Shown one piece after another: positions 20,645 to 31,222 of a DNA stretch of 64,000 nucleotides (positions are counted from its first letter, which is position 1; each line of letters starts with the position of its first letter). The notes below the pieces were generated by a model, which was not told where the DNA came from, did no database searches, and worked only from the letters and a program-made list of their open reading frames with translations. Location: NCBI RefSeq assembly GCF_040183065.1, contig NC_091125.1, positions 118,592,121 to 118,656,120 of the forward strand, written 5' to 3'. Source of the stretch: Periplaneta americana (taxonomy: Eukaryota > Arthropoda > Insecta > Blattodea > Blattidae). The translations under genes were made by a program, and so were the position numbers.

Positions 20645-21975
20645 CAGTGGTCGTCAACTGCGTATATTGGTGCGCGAGCAGAGTTCCGGGGCAAGTGCAT
20701 TGCAGGAGCGAGTAGCAGTGCAGTGCACGTCGAGGTCTTCTGAGTGAGTGATGGTGGCGGCTCAACAGTTTCATAAACTGCAAACATGCCAGGTGCCGTG
20801 GCACGTTGCTGGATCGGTTTCTATAACTACGAGAAGAGATAGCTTTATTCATGAACAACTGAATTAACCTATTCCGGAACTGAGAATAATGTTAAATGAA
20901 CTTGTGGCTTAGCATTTCTAACACATTTAAAAGGGCATTTGAATATTTTGAACCTCAAGGTTAAGGTTAAGGTCAAATATAGTCATCCAAATGTATGGCA
21001 GAATCAAGGTCTTTAAATTTACATTATCAGTTTGAGATAAAGTTATCAGTTAAAGGATAAGAACCTCGAGCACTTTTCAAAACTGAGGACGGTTCACACA
21101 ACGACCGCAGACTTGCAAGAATATGAGCAAATACTAGAAGAACTAAATCAGGAATTGCACTCAAGATTCCAGGATTTGGAAAGTCTTGAATGTAATTTTG
21201 AAATATTCGCGACTCCATATTCCATGAAGGTTGACCTTGTTTCAACTGAATTGCAATTGGAACTCTTGGCTCTACAATGTATTCGCGAATTGAAGAAGAA
21301 ATTTGCAACCAAGAAAAACTTATAATAATCTTTCACATGTCCGACTTCCACAATTGCACAGACATGCTGTTCGAATCTTGTGCTTATTTGGATCATCATA
21401 CATTAACGAGCAGTTTTTTCTCTAATGAAAATTAACAAATCTCGACATAAAAATGAACTGCCAGATCACAATTTAAAATGTGCACTGAGACTGCACCACT
21501 CAAACAGTGTTGAGAAGTTGGTGGGTGAAAAGAAAACAAAAAAATTCCCGGAAAATCGCTCACATTGCTAAATAAACTTCTATTCGTGTTACACACATAG
21601 CAGCAATATACAATATTCTTTATATTCATGGTTTGGTTAATTTTATGTATGTAGTGACAATCAGTATTTAATTTAGAATTACATACAAGGTTTTTATTAA
21701 TTTGAATACCATATTAAGTATTTAATTGTAATTGTGCCTGTAATATGTAACAATTGTGCTGCCGCTATCTAATACTTCATTCCGTTTGCATAAGTTAAAT
21801 ATTCCAATGCAATAATAAAGTTAATGTTCATTTATTCAAATCATGTCCAATGTCTTACTCATTAAAATACAGAGACACCGTCACTGCACCTCTGCTCCGT
21901 TACCGCACACTCGGTCGTTCGGGGCAAGCGAGCGAGCTAGGGATATGCACAATGCAAATCAGTTGATGACCACTG
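20645..21975 (+). mobile_element. hAT element inserted in the mariner
   Basis: Termini are CAGTGGTCGTCAACTG and, reverse-complemented, CAGTGGTCATCAACTG, the hAT form. Flanks share GGTTAAG, consistent with an 8-bp target duplication blurred by a 2-base change. Excising it rejoins mariner codons before AFLRGI. The 1331-bp body retains only the C-terminal part of a transposase. Confidence 0.8.
21080..21475 (+). pseudogene. hAT transposase C-terminal fragment (GTF2IRD2/SCAND3-like)
   Basis: The frame at 21113-21325 reads EYEQILEELNQELHSRFQDL, FEIFATPYSM and ELQLELLALQCIRELKKKFA. That is the helical region found in Charlie/Buster-type hAT transposases and in host proteins derived from them. After frame changes SLMKINKSRHKNELPDHNLK (21417 onward) gives the C-terminal dimerization block. 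The N-terminal BED finger and the catalytic Asp residues are not present. Confidence 0.75.
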
Positions 21976-22432
21976 GGTTAAGCCTTTCTTCGTGGCATTA
22001 TCACTATCGATGAGACATGGGCACATTCGTATACACCTGAGCTCAAACGACAATCGAATGGCGACATATAGAATCACCATCCCCAAAAAGATGCCGCGCA
22101 TTGCAGGATCCTTTGAAACTAATGATAATTGTGTGTTTTGATTATGAAGATATTATTTTGGTGCATACTGTACCTCCTCGTACAAACGTCAATGTAGTTT
22201 ACTATTCTTATTACTTGGAACATCATTTGCGCCCAGCATTGCGTCGTAAACAATGTCTAGCATTTAAGCAGATACAAGCGTCGTGCATTACAGGCGCTAT
22301 GTTCAGCTCAAGCTTGTCGAATATGGCGAAGTTCGATATTCGCCGATGTTCGCTCTGCAGGAGGAGGCCTGTCGTGTTTGTTCCACCTTGTTATAAACAG
22401 TGGCTGTCCTTCACTCATATTTTAACCGCTTA

Positions 22433-22591
22433 GGGTGCTATTCATAGACATTTCGCTAGCCCGCGCTACGAGCGTGCTAAACAGGATTCATATCATATCA
22501 TATAGCTAACACTGGTTTATGAATACGAAAAACGTTAGTTCGCTGATCATCCACCGAAAGCCCGCGCTAAGAATGTCTATGAATACGGCCC
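22433..22591. mobile_element. Harbinger-type MITE
   Basis: A 159-bp element with ends GGGTGCTATTCATAGACATT and, reverse-complemented, GGGCCGTATTCATAGACATT. It is flanked by TTA on both sides, the PIF/Harbinger target duplication. It has no coding capacity. Confidence 0.85.
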
Positions 22592-22841
22592 TTAAGGATT
22601 TTAATACAGATCATGTGGTTAGTTTTCCGTATCAAATAAGATGAAGTTTTTAATATTTTGGTTGTCTCTTTCATGTTCGAACATTCCAGAGACCCATTGT
22701 TTTAAGGTGCGTACACACTTAGCGAAAGAACAACGAACGAATGATGTAGCGAAACTTCGTTGTTCGTTCGCTGTTTGGAGCAACGTACAAATCATCAGCA
22801 AATGGTGAGAAAGCATTCACGTTCGCTGATTATCCGCAATA

Positions 22842-23305
22842 ATGGCAGACGAAAATATAATTATAGCAAGTGCAGCCTTGTTATTGTAGGCAGTTTAACA
22901 AAAAGAAAATTAAAAACCAAAAGGCCATGGTGGCAGACGCCACTCTACGAAAGTCGCAATCTATAGGCCTATAGAGGCACTGACTTACTTCATGATTTAC
23001 GTCGAATGGAATCGGGACAGTTTCACAACTTATGTCGCATTTCAGACACGGACTTCGAAATATTACTGTGCAAAATAGAGCCAAAAATTTCCAAGAAAGA
23101 CACAGGCTGGCGAGAAGCAATACCTATTCAGGAAAGGCTAGCATTAACACTTCGATATCTCGCTACAGGAAATACGTATACAAGTTTAACGTATTATTGA
23201 AAGTGTCGAAACAGCTGATTACCAGGATTGTTTCAGAAGTATGTACAGCTATAATTGAAGAACTAGAAGATTTTATTAAGGTACGACTGCAAGACGGGGG
23301 AAAGT
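22842..23305 (+). pseudogene. HARBI1-like Harbinger nuclease, N-terminal remnant
   Basis: It starts MADENIIIASAALLL. After frame changes it reads KRPWWQTPLYESRNL, then ESGQFHNLCRISDTDFEILL, IQERLALTLRYLATGNTYTS and VSKQLITRIVSEVCTAIIEE. Order and motifs match the N-terminal half of HARBI1-type transposases. The DDE core downstream is not readable. Confidence 0.8.
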
Positions 23306-23689
23306 TTCAATATACGGATACCTCACTGACAATAATTATCTTAAAATATTAAAAAGAGAGATTTGTCGAATGCGCATTATGCTTACGAAAAGGCACTTTT
23401 CAGTGCCAATAATTTATTTTGTGTGCACAAGTTTGGAACTTTGTTTTTTCTGGGCGTGAATTTGTCCAAAAGGAACGACATATGTTTATACGCGAACCAA
23501 GTTCCACTTCTCACTCCCCATTCCAGATCTTTTTGTGGACTTCTGTCTTCCCCACCGAAATGATGTCAGTAGGGACTCAATTTTCGTTTTGACTTCTGCT
23601 CCCTACAATAAACAACAAATATGTATCCATTGAAAATAAATAAACAAAAATAATTTTCAAATTTTGCACGTATTTGACTCGCCTACCTT

Positions 23690-23860
23690 GCAGCTGAACG
23701 TCTTTCCAATAGCTTCCCAAACATAATGTTTTCTTACTTTATTGTGGTAAGTAGGATGCTTGGAATTCCATAAAGTTTCCTGCTCCCTATATGCATTAAT
23801 AAGATTTTATAACAGCGTCTTCCGTCCACTCCAGTTTCGACATCCTGTTGGTGAAATTGA
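23690..23860 (-). pseudogene. MADF-domain accessory protein of Harbinger, N-terminal remnant
   Basis: The minus strand reads LEWTEDAVIKSY. After one frameshift it continues AYREQETLWNSKHPTYHNKV and RKHYVWEAIGKTFSCK, a typical MADF (Myb/SANT-like) N-terminal block. In Harbingers this partner protein brings the nuclease to DNA. The rest is lost. Confidence 0.75.
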
Positions 23861-24415
23861 ACTAAGCGCTGTGTTCTGTTACGAATTACAAACAAGTGGC
23901 AAATCCCATCCACAACGAATACCAACTCCCTTTGATGTACCGACAAGCACGGATCACTTCCGGAGGCAAACCAAACGATCGGTTTGCCTTTCCTGCTACG
24001 TACACACGTTCCGATTTCAATCAGCGAATGCATTCGTTTGTCGTTCGTTGTTCGCTCGCTATATGTGTATGCACCTTGATAATGCTCGCTGTCATGTAGC
24101 TGACACAGTGCGCAGTTTGTTAAGCAGATGGAATTAGGAATTACTGCAACACCCACCAAATATACCAGGCATGAGCCCATGCGATTATGACTGTTTTCAG
24201 AGATGAAAGAACCCCTGCAGACATTCGCTTTCAATCAAAAGTTGATATCACAAGAGCTTTAGATCGATCATTGAGATATATCTCTAGAAATTTTGCTGCA
24301 GATGGAGTGCGCAATCTTCCAATAATTTGGCAACATATTGTTGACATGGCAAGTGAAAATGAAGTATGTAATGCCAAAAATAATCTAAATGAATTTATTG
24401 TGAAACAGTAACTAT

Positions 24416-24904
24416 GTTGCCATTAGGCTACTTATTGAATGCTATAGAAGATGAGATTAAACTTACATGTTTTGTTGTTGAGAAGTTGAAGATATGAATC
24501 GCTGTCCAAAAGAAGCGATGGGTTGAGATAGTGTCTATTGTCTCTAAAGATGGATTTGTATCTTGAAAAGCTCTCAATGTCGCAAAGATAAGTTAATTCA
24601 CTGGGATTAATGGAGGATTGTCCGTTTAAAATATCTCTAATTAATTATTGTTCATATCCAGAATTTTTTATATGTAAGTTTTATCCTTAAATTTTTCCTC
24701 TACACCACCAGAGACGGAATTTAGGCAGAAGATTGTTTCTTCAAACACTTTCAATGCCACATTTAAAAATATGCCTACCCTTTTCCAAGGACGTTATTGC
24801 TTTAGGCATACTACTGTGCCGTGAAATTCGTTGGGTATGCCGCAAACCTACCAGTAGTTTTCCGGTAAAACTTTTTACAATAATTTCACTCAATCAAGGG
24901 CAGG
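24416..24904. other. Intergenic, nothing recognized
   Basis: No gene or element end could be assigned. Confidence 0.35.
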
Positions 24905-25410
24905 TCTTTCACTGCAAACCCAGCATTCTCCGGTCTTCCATATTTTCTGCTTTCCTCTTAGTCTCTGCAGAGGATCCATATATCTTAATGTCGTCTATAA
25001 TTTGATATCTTCTTCTGCCCCGAACTCTTCTCCCGTTCACCATTCCTCCCAGTGCATCCTTCAAAAGACTGTTTCTTCTCAGCCAGTGTCCCAGCCAATT
25101 CCTTTTCCTCTTCCTGATCAGTTTCATTCTTACTTCACTCTTTCCAACACAGCTTCATTTCTTATTATGTCTGTTGTCCTTTTCACACGCATCATCCTTA
25201 TCCATATCCACATTTCAAATGCTTCTATTCCCTTCTCTTCACTTCGTCGTAATGGCCATATTTCTGACTCATACAATGCTACACTCCACACAAAACACTT
25301 CACTATCTCTTCCTTAGTTCTTTCTCCAGAGGTTCGCAGAAGATGCTCCTTTTTCTATTAAAAGCTTCCTTGGCCATTGCTATTTTTCTTTTGACTTCTT
25401 GACAGCATGC
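24905..25410 (-). pseudogene. LINE ORF2 C-terminal fragment
   Basis: Minus-strand pieces read EVKRKIAMAKEAFNRKRSIF, RRSEEKGIEAFEMWIWIRMM and RKRKNWLGHWLRRNSLLKDA-like sequence (actual KRKRNWLGHWLRRNSLLKDA). Then comes GRRVRGRRRYQIIDDIKIYG. This is the region after the reverse transcriptase domain in CR1/Jockey-like insect LINEs. Frames shift near 25130, so it is a dead 5'-truncated copy ending at the ATT tract. Confidence 0.75.

Positions 25411-25448
<38 letters not shown>
25411..25448. repeat. (ATT)n microsatellite
   Basis: Twelve to thirteen ATT units directly abutting the LINE fragment. Confidence 0.9.
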
Positions 25449-25449
<1 letters not shown>

Positions 25450-26090
25450 ATAGTAAGGAAAATACTATATTTGATATGCATTTGGATTAATTCACTATAG
25501 ACTATTACCTACAATGCAAGAAATGCATTTACTTAATTTTTAGAGAAAGTATTTAAGCATAACCATAATTAATTACGTATGCTATTCTACAGAACACAAA
25601 ACAATATTTACAACTCAGAAGTATCATTATACATTGATTAGGCTATCATATTACATAATAAATTACATTTACTTTATAAAACACAAAATAATTTACAATT
25701 AGGCCCAACTTTAATAAATGAATAATGCTGTTGTAACCATAATTAATAATTAATTTTTAATGAATAACAAAATAACGTACAGTTAAGGAATATGGAAACA
25801 AATTTCCATTTATACTTCACGCACCATTATTGACTGCTAACCAAAATTAATACTATTTTACAGTTCTACACAACACAAAAAAACAATTTACAATGTTATA
25901 AAACGTAATGCAACATATTCGTTACATATAACTCACAAACCATCTGGTTTTTAATCTCATTCCAAAGAAAAACCGAAAACAATGAACATCCAAGTAAACA
26001 TTTTTCTCTTTCTTTTTTGGCAACTTTACATTCTTCATCGCTTCTCCTTTTCTCCAGTTTGTGTTTCTTCAAGTTGTCCTTGTTTCCCTT
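25449..26090. other. Intergenic, AT-rich
   Basis: It has loosely repeated AACACAAAA-TTTACAA motifs (25595-25895) but no clear unit, gene or terminal repeat. Confidence 0.4.
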
Positions 26091-26306
26091 TTTTTTACTT
26101 GGTTTTAAGGACGCTATGTCAACTACTAGGTTATTTAGCGTCGATGGAATTGGTGATAGCGATATCGTGTTTGGCGCGATGAGGCCGAGGATTTGCCTTA
26201 GATTACCTAAGATTCGCCTAACGGTTGAGGGAAACCTCGGAAAAAAACCCAACCAGGTAATCAGCTCAAGCGGGAATCGAACCCACGCCCGAGCGCAACT
26301 CAGGAT
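26091..26306 (-). repeat. tRNA-derived SINE, head truncated
   Basis: The minus-oriented copy ends in a T run at 26091 (poly-A tail) followed by the shared tail block (GGTTATTTAGCGTCGATG...). The B-box region GTGGGTTCGATTCCCGCTTG lies near 26270. It has the same body as the SINE at 34814-35073. The tRNA A-box part is missing. Confidence 0.75.
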
Positions 26307-26785
26307 ATAGCCTATGTTATTTGTAAAATAAAAGCTTGTACAACTTCAGTTGGAACATGCGAATATTTATGTACAGCAATTTTTACTAACATATTTATGT
26401 TTTTTTTTTTTTTTTTCCTTCTGTTAAGGAATTTCGTTTGTGAAATCTGATGAATAATTTATATTTTAATAGCTTAATATTTAAATTCAAATTGTCTGAT
26501 GGTTCTGTCAAATCACCAAAAGATAATTAATGTGAAATCGATTAATCCATCCTCTTCAGAATCACACTGTAAAATTGTTCTGTTGGTTTTTGGTGTAGAA
26601 GATCCCATATCAGAAGAAGACCATGACAGAATAATTCACACCCAAATAAGAAACGCGTAACTCATTCATAAGATTAAATTGCAATTAAGATGCATTGAAT
26701 TCCATAATCCATACTTGTGTGTTTCAACCTTTTCTTCGGAGGTAAATTCATCCCTATCATAATCATCAGTAAAATGTTCGGAAGT

Positions 26786-27019
26786 CCACCGCTGTGGAGT
26801 AACGGTTACCACGTGACCGTGAAACTAGCGGACCCAGCTTCAAATCCTGGTTGAGGGTTTTTCCGTGGTTTTCCCTCAACCCATTAAGAGCAAATAAATG
26901 CTGGGTAGCTTTCGGCGCTGAACAATGGACTCATCTCGCTAGCGCTATCACCTTCATCTCACTCAGACACTAATAACCATAGCAGTTGATGAAGCGTCGT
27001 AAAATAACCAAAATAACTC
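26786..27019 (+). repeat. tRNA-derived SINE, plus orientation
   Basis: The head CTGTGGAGTAACGGTTACCA and a B-box-like GCTTCAAATCCTGG are followed by body GCTGGGTAGCTTTCGGCGCT and tail AGCGTCGTAAAATAACC. It forms an inverted pair with the next SINE. Confidence 0.8.
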
Positions 27020-27051
27020 TCGCCCCGTCCAAGGTCGACGCGGTCTCGCTA

Positions 27052-27306
27052 GAGTTTTTTTGGGGTTATTTTACGACGCTTTTTCAACACCTAGGTTATT
27101 TAGCGTCTGAATGAAATGAAGGTGATAATGCCGGTGAAATGAGTCCGGGGGTCCAGCACCGAAAGTTACCCAGCATTTGCTCGTATTGAGTTGAGGAAAA
27201 ACCCCGGAAAAACCTCAACCAGGTACCTTGCCCCGAACGGGATTCGAACCCGGGCCACCTGGTTTCGCGGCCAGACGCGCTGACCGTTACTCCACAGGTG
27301 TGGGCT
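27052..27306 (-). repeat. tRNA-derived SINE, minus orientation
   Basis: Same subfamily as its neighbour, inverted. B-box region GGGTTCGAATCCCGTTCGGG, head TGTGGAGTAACGGTCAGCGC. The tail faces the neighbour's tail across about 30 bp. Confidence 0.82.
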
Positions 27307-28211
27307 CTCTAGAGTTCTAGACGCACTGTACTACTGTGGTATCGTTTTATTTTATGCTGAAATATTGATAATTATTTTTACATTTGACATAGATATAAAT
27401 TTTATGTAAAGATATGTAATTACCTTAAAATGTGTAGGCCTATTGTTGTGCGAAATATGTAAAAATATGTAGTATTAAAATTATATATAGGCCTAATGGT
27501 TTTAGTAGTCTAATTCGCCAACATTTTGAGTTTCCAGACAGATACATATTAAGAAAAAAACATGTAATTTACTTAAAAATCGGGACTCTAGAAATAAGAT
27601 TTAAAATTGATATAAATACGGTATGTTGCAAATTATATTCATATCCATAAATTTCTGTCTGGTAAAAGCAGTGTACGACCAGTCGAAAGATGTTTTTTGT
27701 AAATGGAAATCGTCCTATTCATATCGCATCCTGATCATATAAAATATGGAAGGACCTAATTGAATGCGTAATGCGTAATTTTTTCCATAATAAATTCCTT
27801 TATCTAATTTTACACTATCAGAGTAACAAAATCTACATCGAAATAAGGCATAAGTTAGTCCTCTTATCCCTTCTTCAAAATAATTCTTATGCTTGGTGCT
27901 GCGACACGTTCGTATTATAACAATGCAATTTTTATTATAGACAGACCTACTACCTAGTACCGAGCTTGTAATAAAATGAATACACAATATGAAATTTAAC
28001 TTGTGAAACATTCTGAGAAGTTGTTTTGACAGTTATGCAGTGCAGATGTTAAATATTGTGCATTTTCGATTTTAAACTCATTGTAAGAGCGGTATTCACT
28101 TGTTCGTTAGAGTTCTGACTTTATTGTGAAACGTTCGTTTAACGTTTTGTTCATTTGAGAGTTAATATGTTTTATATAAATATATAATAATATTAATAAA
28201 TATACCGCAAC
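27307..28211. other. Intergenic, nothing recognized
   Basis: AT-rich. No gene or element recognized. Confidence 0.4.
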
Positions 28212-28256
<45 letters not shown>

Positions 28257-28268
28257 GTAGTAGTAGTA
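28212..28268. repeat. (AAT)n/(AGT)n microsatellite
   Basis: About fifteen AAT units then four AGT units. Confidence 0.93.
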
Positions 28269-28282
28269 ATGTACAAAATTTG

Positions 28283-28628
28283 AAGTCCCGCGCCTTGGCG
28301 TTGTGGTGTAAGGCATGCCGCCTAGGATTCGCGTTACGGAATGCGCAGTGGTTCGAATCCTCGTGGGGGAAGAAATTTTCTCATGAAATTTCGGCCACTG
28401 TATGAGACCGGTGCCCATCCAGCATCGTGATGCACTTGGAGAGCTACGATAGGTAGGTTTCGCAAACCAGCTATAACGGCTGGGAGGATCATCTTGCTAA
28501 CCACACGATACCTCCATTCTGGTTGGATGATCGTTCACCTCTGATTCGGCTTGTGGACGTGAGGCCAGCAGCCGGCTGGTCGGTCTTGGCCCTTCATGGG
28601 CTGTAGCGCCATGGATTTACTTTACAAA
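28283..28628 (+). repeat. tRNA-derived SINE, second family
   Basis: Head GCGTTGTGGTGTAAGGCATG with B-box GTGGTTCGAATCCTCG is followed by a GC-rich body of about 250 bp with no similarity to the TTATTTAACGACGC-tailed SINEs. TACAAAAT-like repeats flank it (near 28271 and 28623), fitting a target-site duplication. Confidence 0.8.
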
Positions 28629-29870
28629 ATGTAAAATACCGATAATGTAAACAATTTTAATAACGACCCCCCCCCCTCTTGACAAAATTCTGCTTACACC
28701 AGTATTTCCTTTAAAAGCGAGTCTCAATGGAAGTGCACGAGCCTTACAACGTCAACATCAAGAGAGTTTCAAGGCCTCTGCTACTGAATTGCGTCCGCGA
28801 GGTAGATTCTATTACGTTGAGGAAGCAGTCTGGCAATGATTTGCATGATTTATTATGTGAACAGTACGAAAATTTATTGTCACTTTTCATTTTATTTGTT
28901 GAGCTGTTATCTATGACAGGAAACTGATGCAAACACGACAAATAAGAATAATGTTGTTAGGACTGTAAGGTATGAACATACGTAATGTGTTTAAAACAAA
29001 ACTTTCTCCTAGCATCGCAGCGAACGTCCTGGAATGATGAATTTCCGAAGTTCTTGTATACGAGCTTTATGACAATTTCATCGGACATTTATTGTAAGTT
29101 GGTAATTTGTGCGCAACACTCCTATTCAAGTCAGCGTATTCAACAGTGTCTCGTCGTAGTAGCAGCAGGTTCATGGTACTACTCCCTACAACTTTACGCT
29201 TATGTAAGTGATTCAGTTACTTTACATTATGTTTAAATATAACTTCACGTAATTTTATTTTATATGTCCGCCACTATCACAGATAATATCAAAATTGCAG
29301 CTGAGCAGAGCATAGGTTATTATGAAACTAAGAAAAAGAAACCGTGGTTTGATGTAGATTGTTGCATTGTAGTAGGAAGAAAAAAACAGGCAAATTGAAA
29401 ATTCTTACAGAATCCAGTCCAGGCGAATAGACATAATTATTTCAATTAAAGACGGGACGCAAGTCGTAGCCTACACTTAGGAACAAAAAAAAAGAGATTA
29501 CTTGAAGGAAAAACTGAATGAGGTAGAAACAAGTAGTAAGAGAATAAAAAACTAAGAGATTTATATAAGGGCACGTGTTATTGCACTTATACACCGTACA
29601 GGAAATCGCCATTTTTCATTATTTACAAAGCACATAACTTCATATCAACTATAATAATATCTACAAAACCAAAATTCATACTATTATTACATCAGTTTAC
29701 ATTACTTTCACACTGTTCACTAAAACACCCGAGACAAAACAAAGACAAGTATGACACTATCGTGTTTAGCGCTCTGTTTCTACCAGTAACATGGCGGCGT
29801 AAACATGCGCAGACTGGTTTCAATTTTGGACAGCACGCCAGCGCTCTGTGTGAGTCTAGTATACTATATA
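28629..29870. other. Intergenic, nothing recognized
   Basis: Two short opposed ORFs near 28730-28940 have no recognizable motif. No element end was found. Confidence 0.4.
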
Positions 29871-30165
29871 ACGTCTTTGTACAAAGAACACATCACAGCC
29901 ATAACAAAATCACAAAATAATTCCACATATGCAGAACACATCACAAATTCTAACCACACCTACAGAGACATAAACACAGACATGGAAATTCTACACATCC
30001 ACCAAAAAGCCAGAAACTAAACACACTAGAACAATATGAAATATACAGACACACAAGAACACACCCTAATGAAATTCTCAACACACAACTCAATTTCAGA
30101 ACACACACACTCTTTGACTCCACATTACACTACACAAACACACCCCCACAGTTACGATAGAATTT
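29871..30165 (+). pseudogene. Penelope-like or related GIY-YIG retroelement C-terminus
   Basis: The open frame reads LYKEHITAITKSQNNSTYAE, HITNSNHTYRDINTDMEILH, then in another frame KLNTLEQYEIYRHTRTHPNE and HTLFDSTLHYTN. The pattern (R)YKEHI..I....S.YAEHI....H matches the GIY-YIG endonuclease end of Penelope-like elements. A stop at 30018-30020 and a frameshift break it. The reverse transcriptase part is absent. Confidence 0.6.
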
Positions 30166-30970
30166 AACACGAGAAAGTCATATAATACATACTCCGAAAT
30201 AAATATTGATTCATAAAAACACCGAGAAAGTTTCAGGAATTATTAATGGACTTAACACGAATATTTTTAGAAAGGGAATACATATTCCCTAATGTCTTAT
30301 TTGTTTTGAAAATCTGAAAATACATAATTTATCATCAAATTTATTTACTGGCCCTTGGATTCTATTCATAGAAACTGCTCAAATTGTGAACTACCGACTT
30401 CAGTGTAGAGATTGTAGCGCCGCTGTAATGATCGGTGAATTATTTAAAAAACGTGGAATGCCTCGAATAATATCGAAAGCATCTATAATTCTTCCTAGTA
30501 TGTACTCTGCTGTTTTCAGAGCAACCTAGTGTGCAGGTTTTTTTAACATTTTCTCTTTAAAAAATAAGAAATTGTATCTGGTGAATGTGTCATCTTAGCA
30601 ACAGGACCACTTCCACCAATTCAGTGACCAGGATAAATTTTCAGATAATCTGCAACTGACAATCATGTCCTAGAACTCCATTCAGTCAAAACGATTTCTT
30701 GGTGCTCTTTTAATGGAACGGTCTACATTCAGCGTTTCCCAGATTACGATAGGATGGAAAGGTAGGCGTTTGCAAAAATGAAGAAAAATATAATATTCTT
30801 ATTTAAAATTTTCCGTCAACGTCATAATTAGAATTTGATTTCTTTCACCACAGTCTTTGTTGCTTCGTATTCTACAGTACTGTATATCGTGATTATTGCC
30901 TCTTCCTAACTTTCAGCAGTGATAGAATACACAATGAGCTAGCTTGTGAAACTGGCTTCTCATACACAAA
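30166..30970. other. Intergenic, nothing recognized
   Basis: No gene, RNA or element end recognized. Confidence 0.4.
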
Positions 30971-31222
30971 TGAAGGGTACACGGGAATAACGATCAAGGT
31001 CCATTTTAGAAAGTTTCGAGAAAAACGAATTTTAAAGTTTAAGCACTTAATACTTTGTTATGTGTGTATTTAATAGAAATTGACGTAGTGGAATGTCAAG
31101 AACGATGATTTCTTATTACTAGCTAGACCACATGATAGTACTTCTTTTCCACTATAAGATAGCATTATTAACTCAATTTCGATTTTTGATGGACCTTGAT
31201 CGTTTTTCCCGTGTACCCTTCA
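30971..31222. mobile_element. MITE, unassigned superfamily
   Basis: The ends TGAAGGGTACACGGGAATAA and, reverse-complemented, TGAAGGGTACACGGGAAAAA match over 34 bases with one mismatch. The 252-bp body is non-coding. No convincing target duplication was found. Confidence 0.82.

Larger units (their letters stand above)
22705..24076. mobile_element. Two-gene PIF/Harbinger transposon, decayed
   Basis: The ends share AGGTGC(G/A)TACACA and CGAACAACGAACGA in inverted orientation. The element encodes a HARBI1-like nuclease remnant on the plus strand and a MADF-domain remnant on the minus strand, the usual gene pair of animal Harbingers. It split the mariner just before the codon for its second catalytic Asp. 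The 3-bp target duplication is not clean (TTA/TGA). Confidence 0.8.
20226..24415 (+). mobile_element. DD34D mariner broken by nested insertions
   Basis: Mariner pieces lie in order on the plus strand: HTH part 20260-20640, first catalytic Asp 21998-22250, and second and third Asp 24076-24410. Two insertions separate them. Pieces read ALQEACGRES and YRTIARWVEAF, then AFLRGIITIDETWAHSYTPE and YYSYYLEHHLRPALRRK, then LDNARCHVADTVRSLL and MSPCDYDCF. Thirty-four residues separate Asp 2 from Asp 3, typical of mariner. Multiple frameshifts and stops show it is long dead. Its outer terminal repeats were not identified, so the outer borders are approximate. Confidence 0.8.

Noticed and set aside
20407-20858. 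Overlapping minus-strand ORFs of 126 and 97 codons
   Set aside because: They span the antisense of the mariner N-terminal piece and the hAT left end, so they are shadows.
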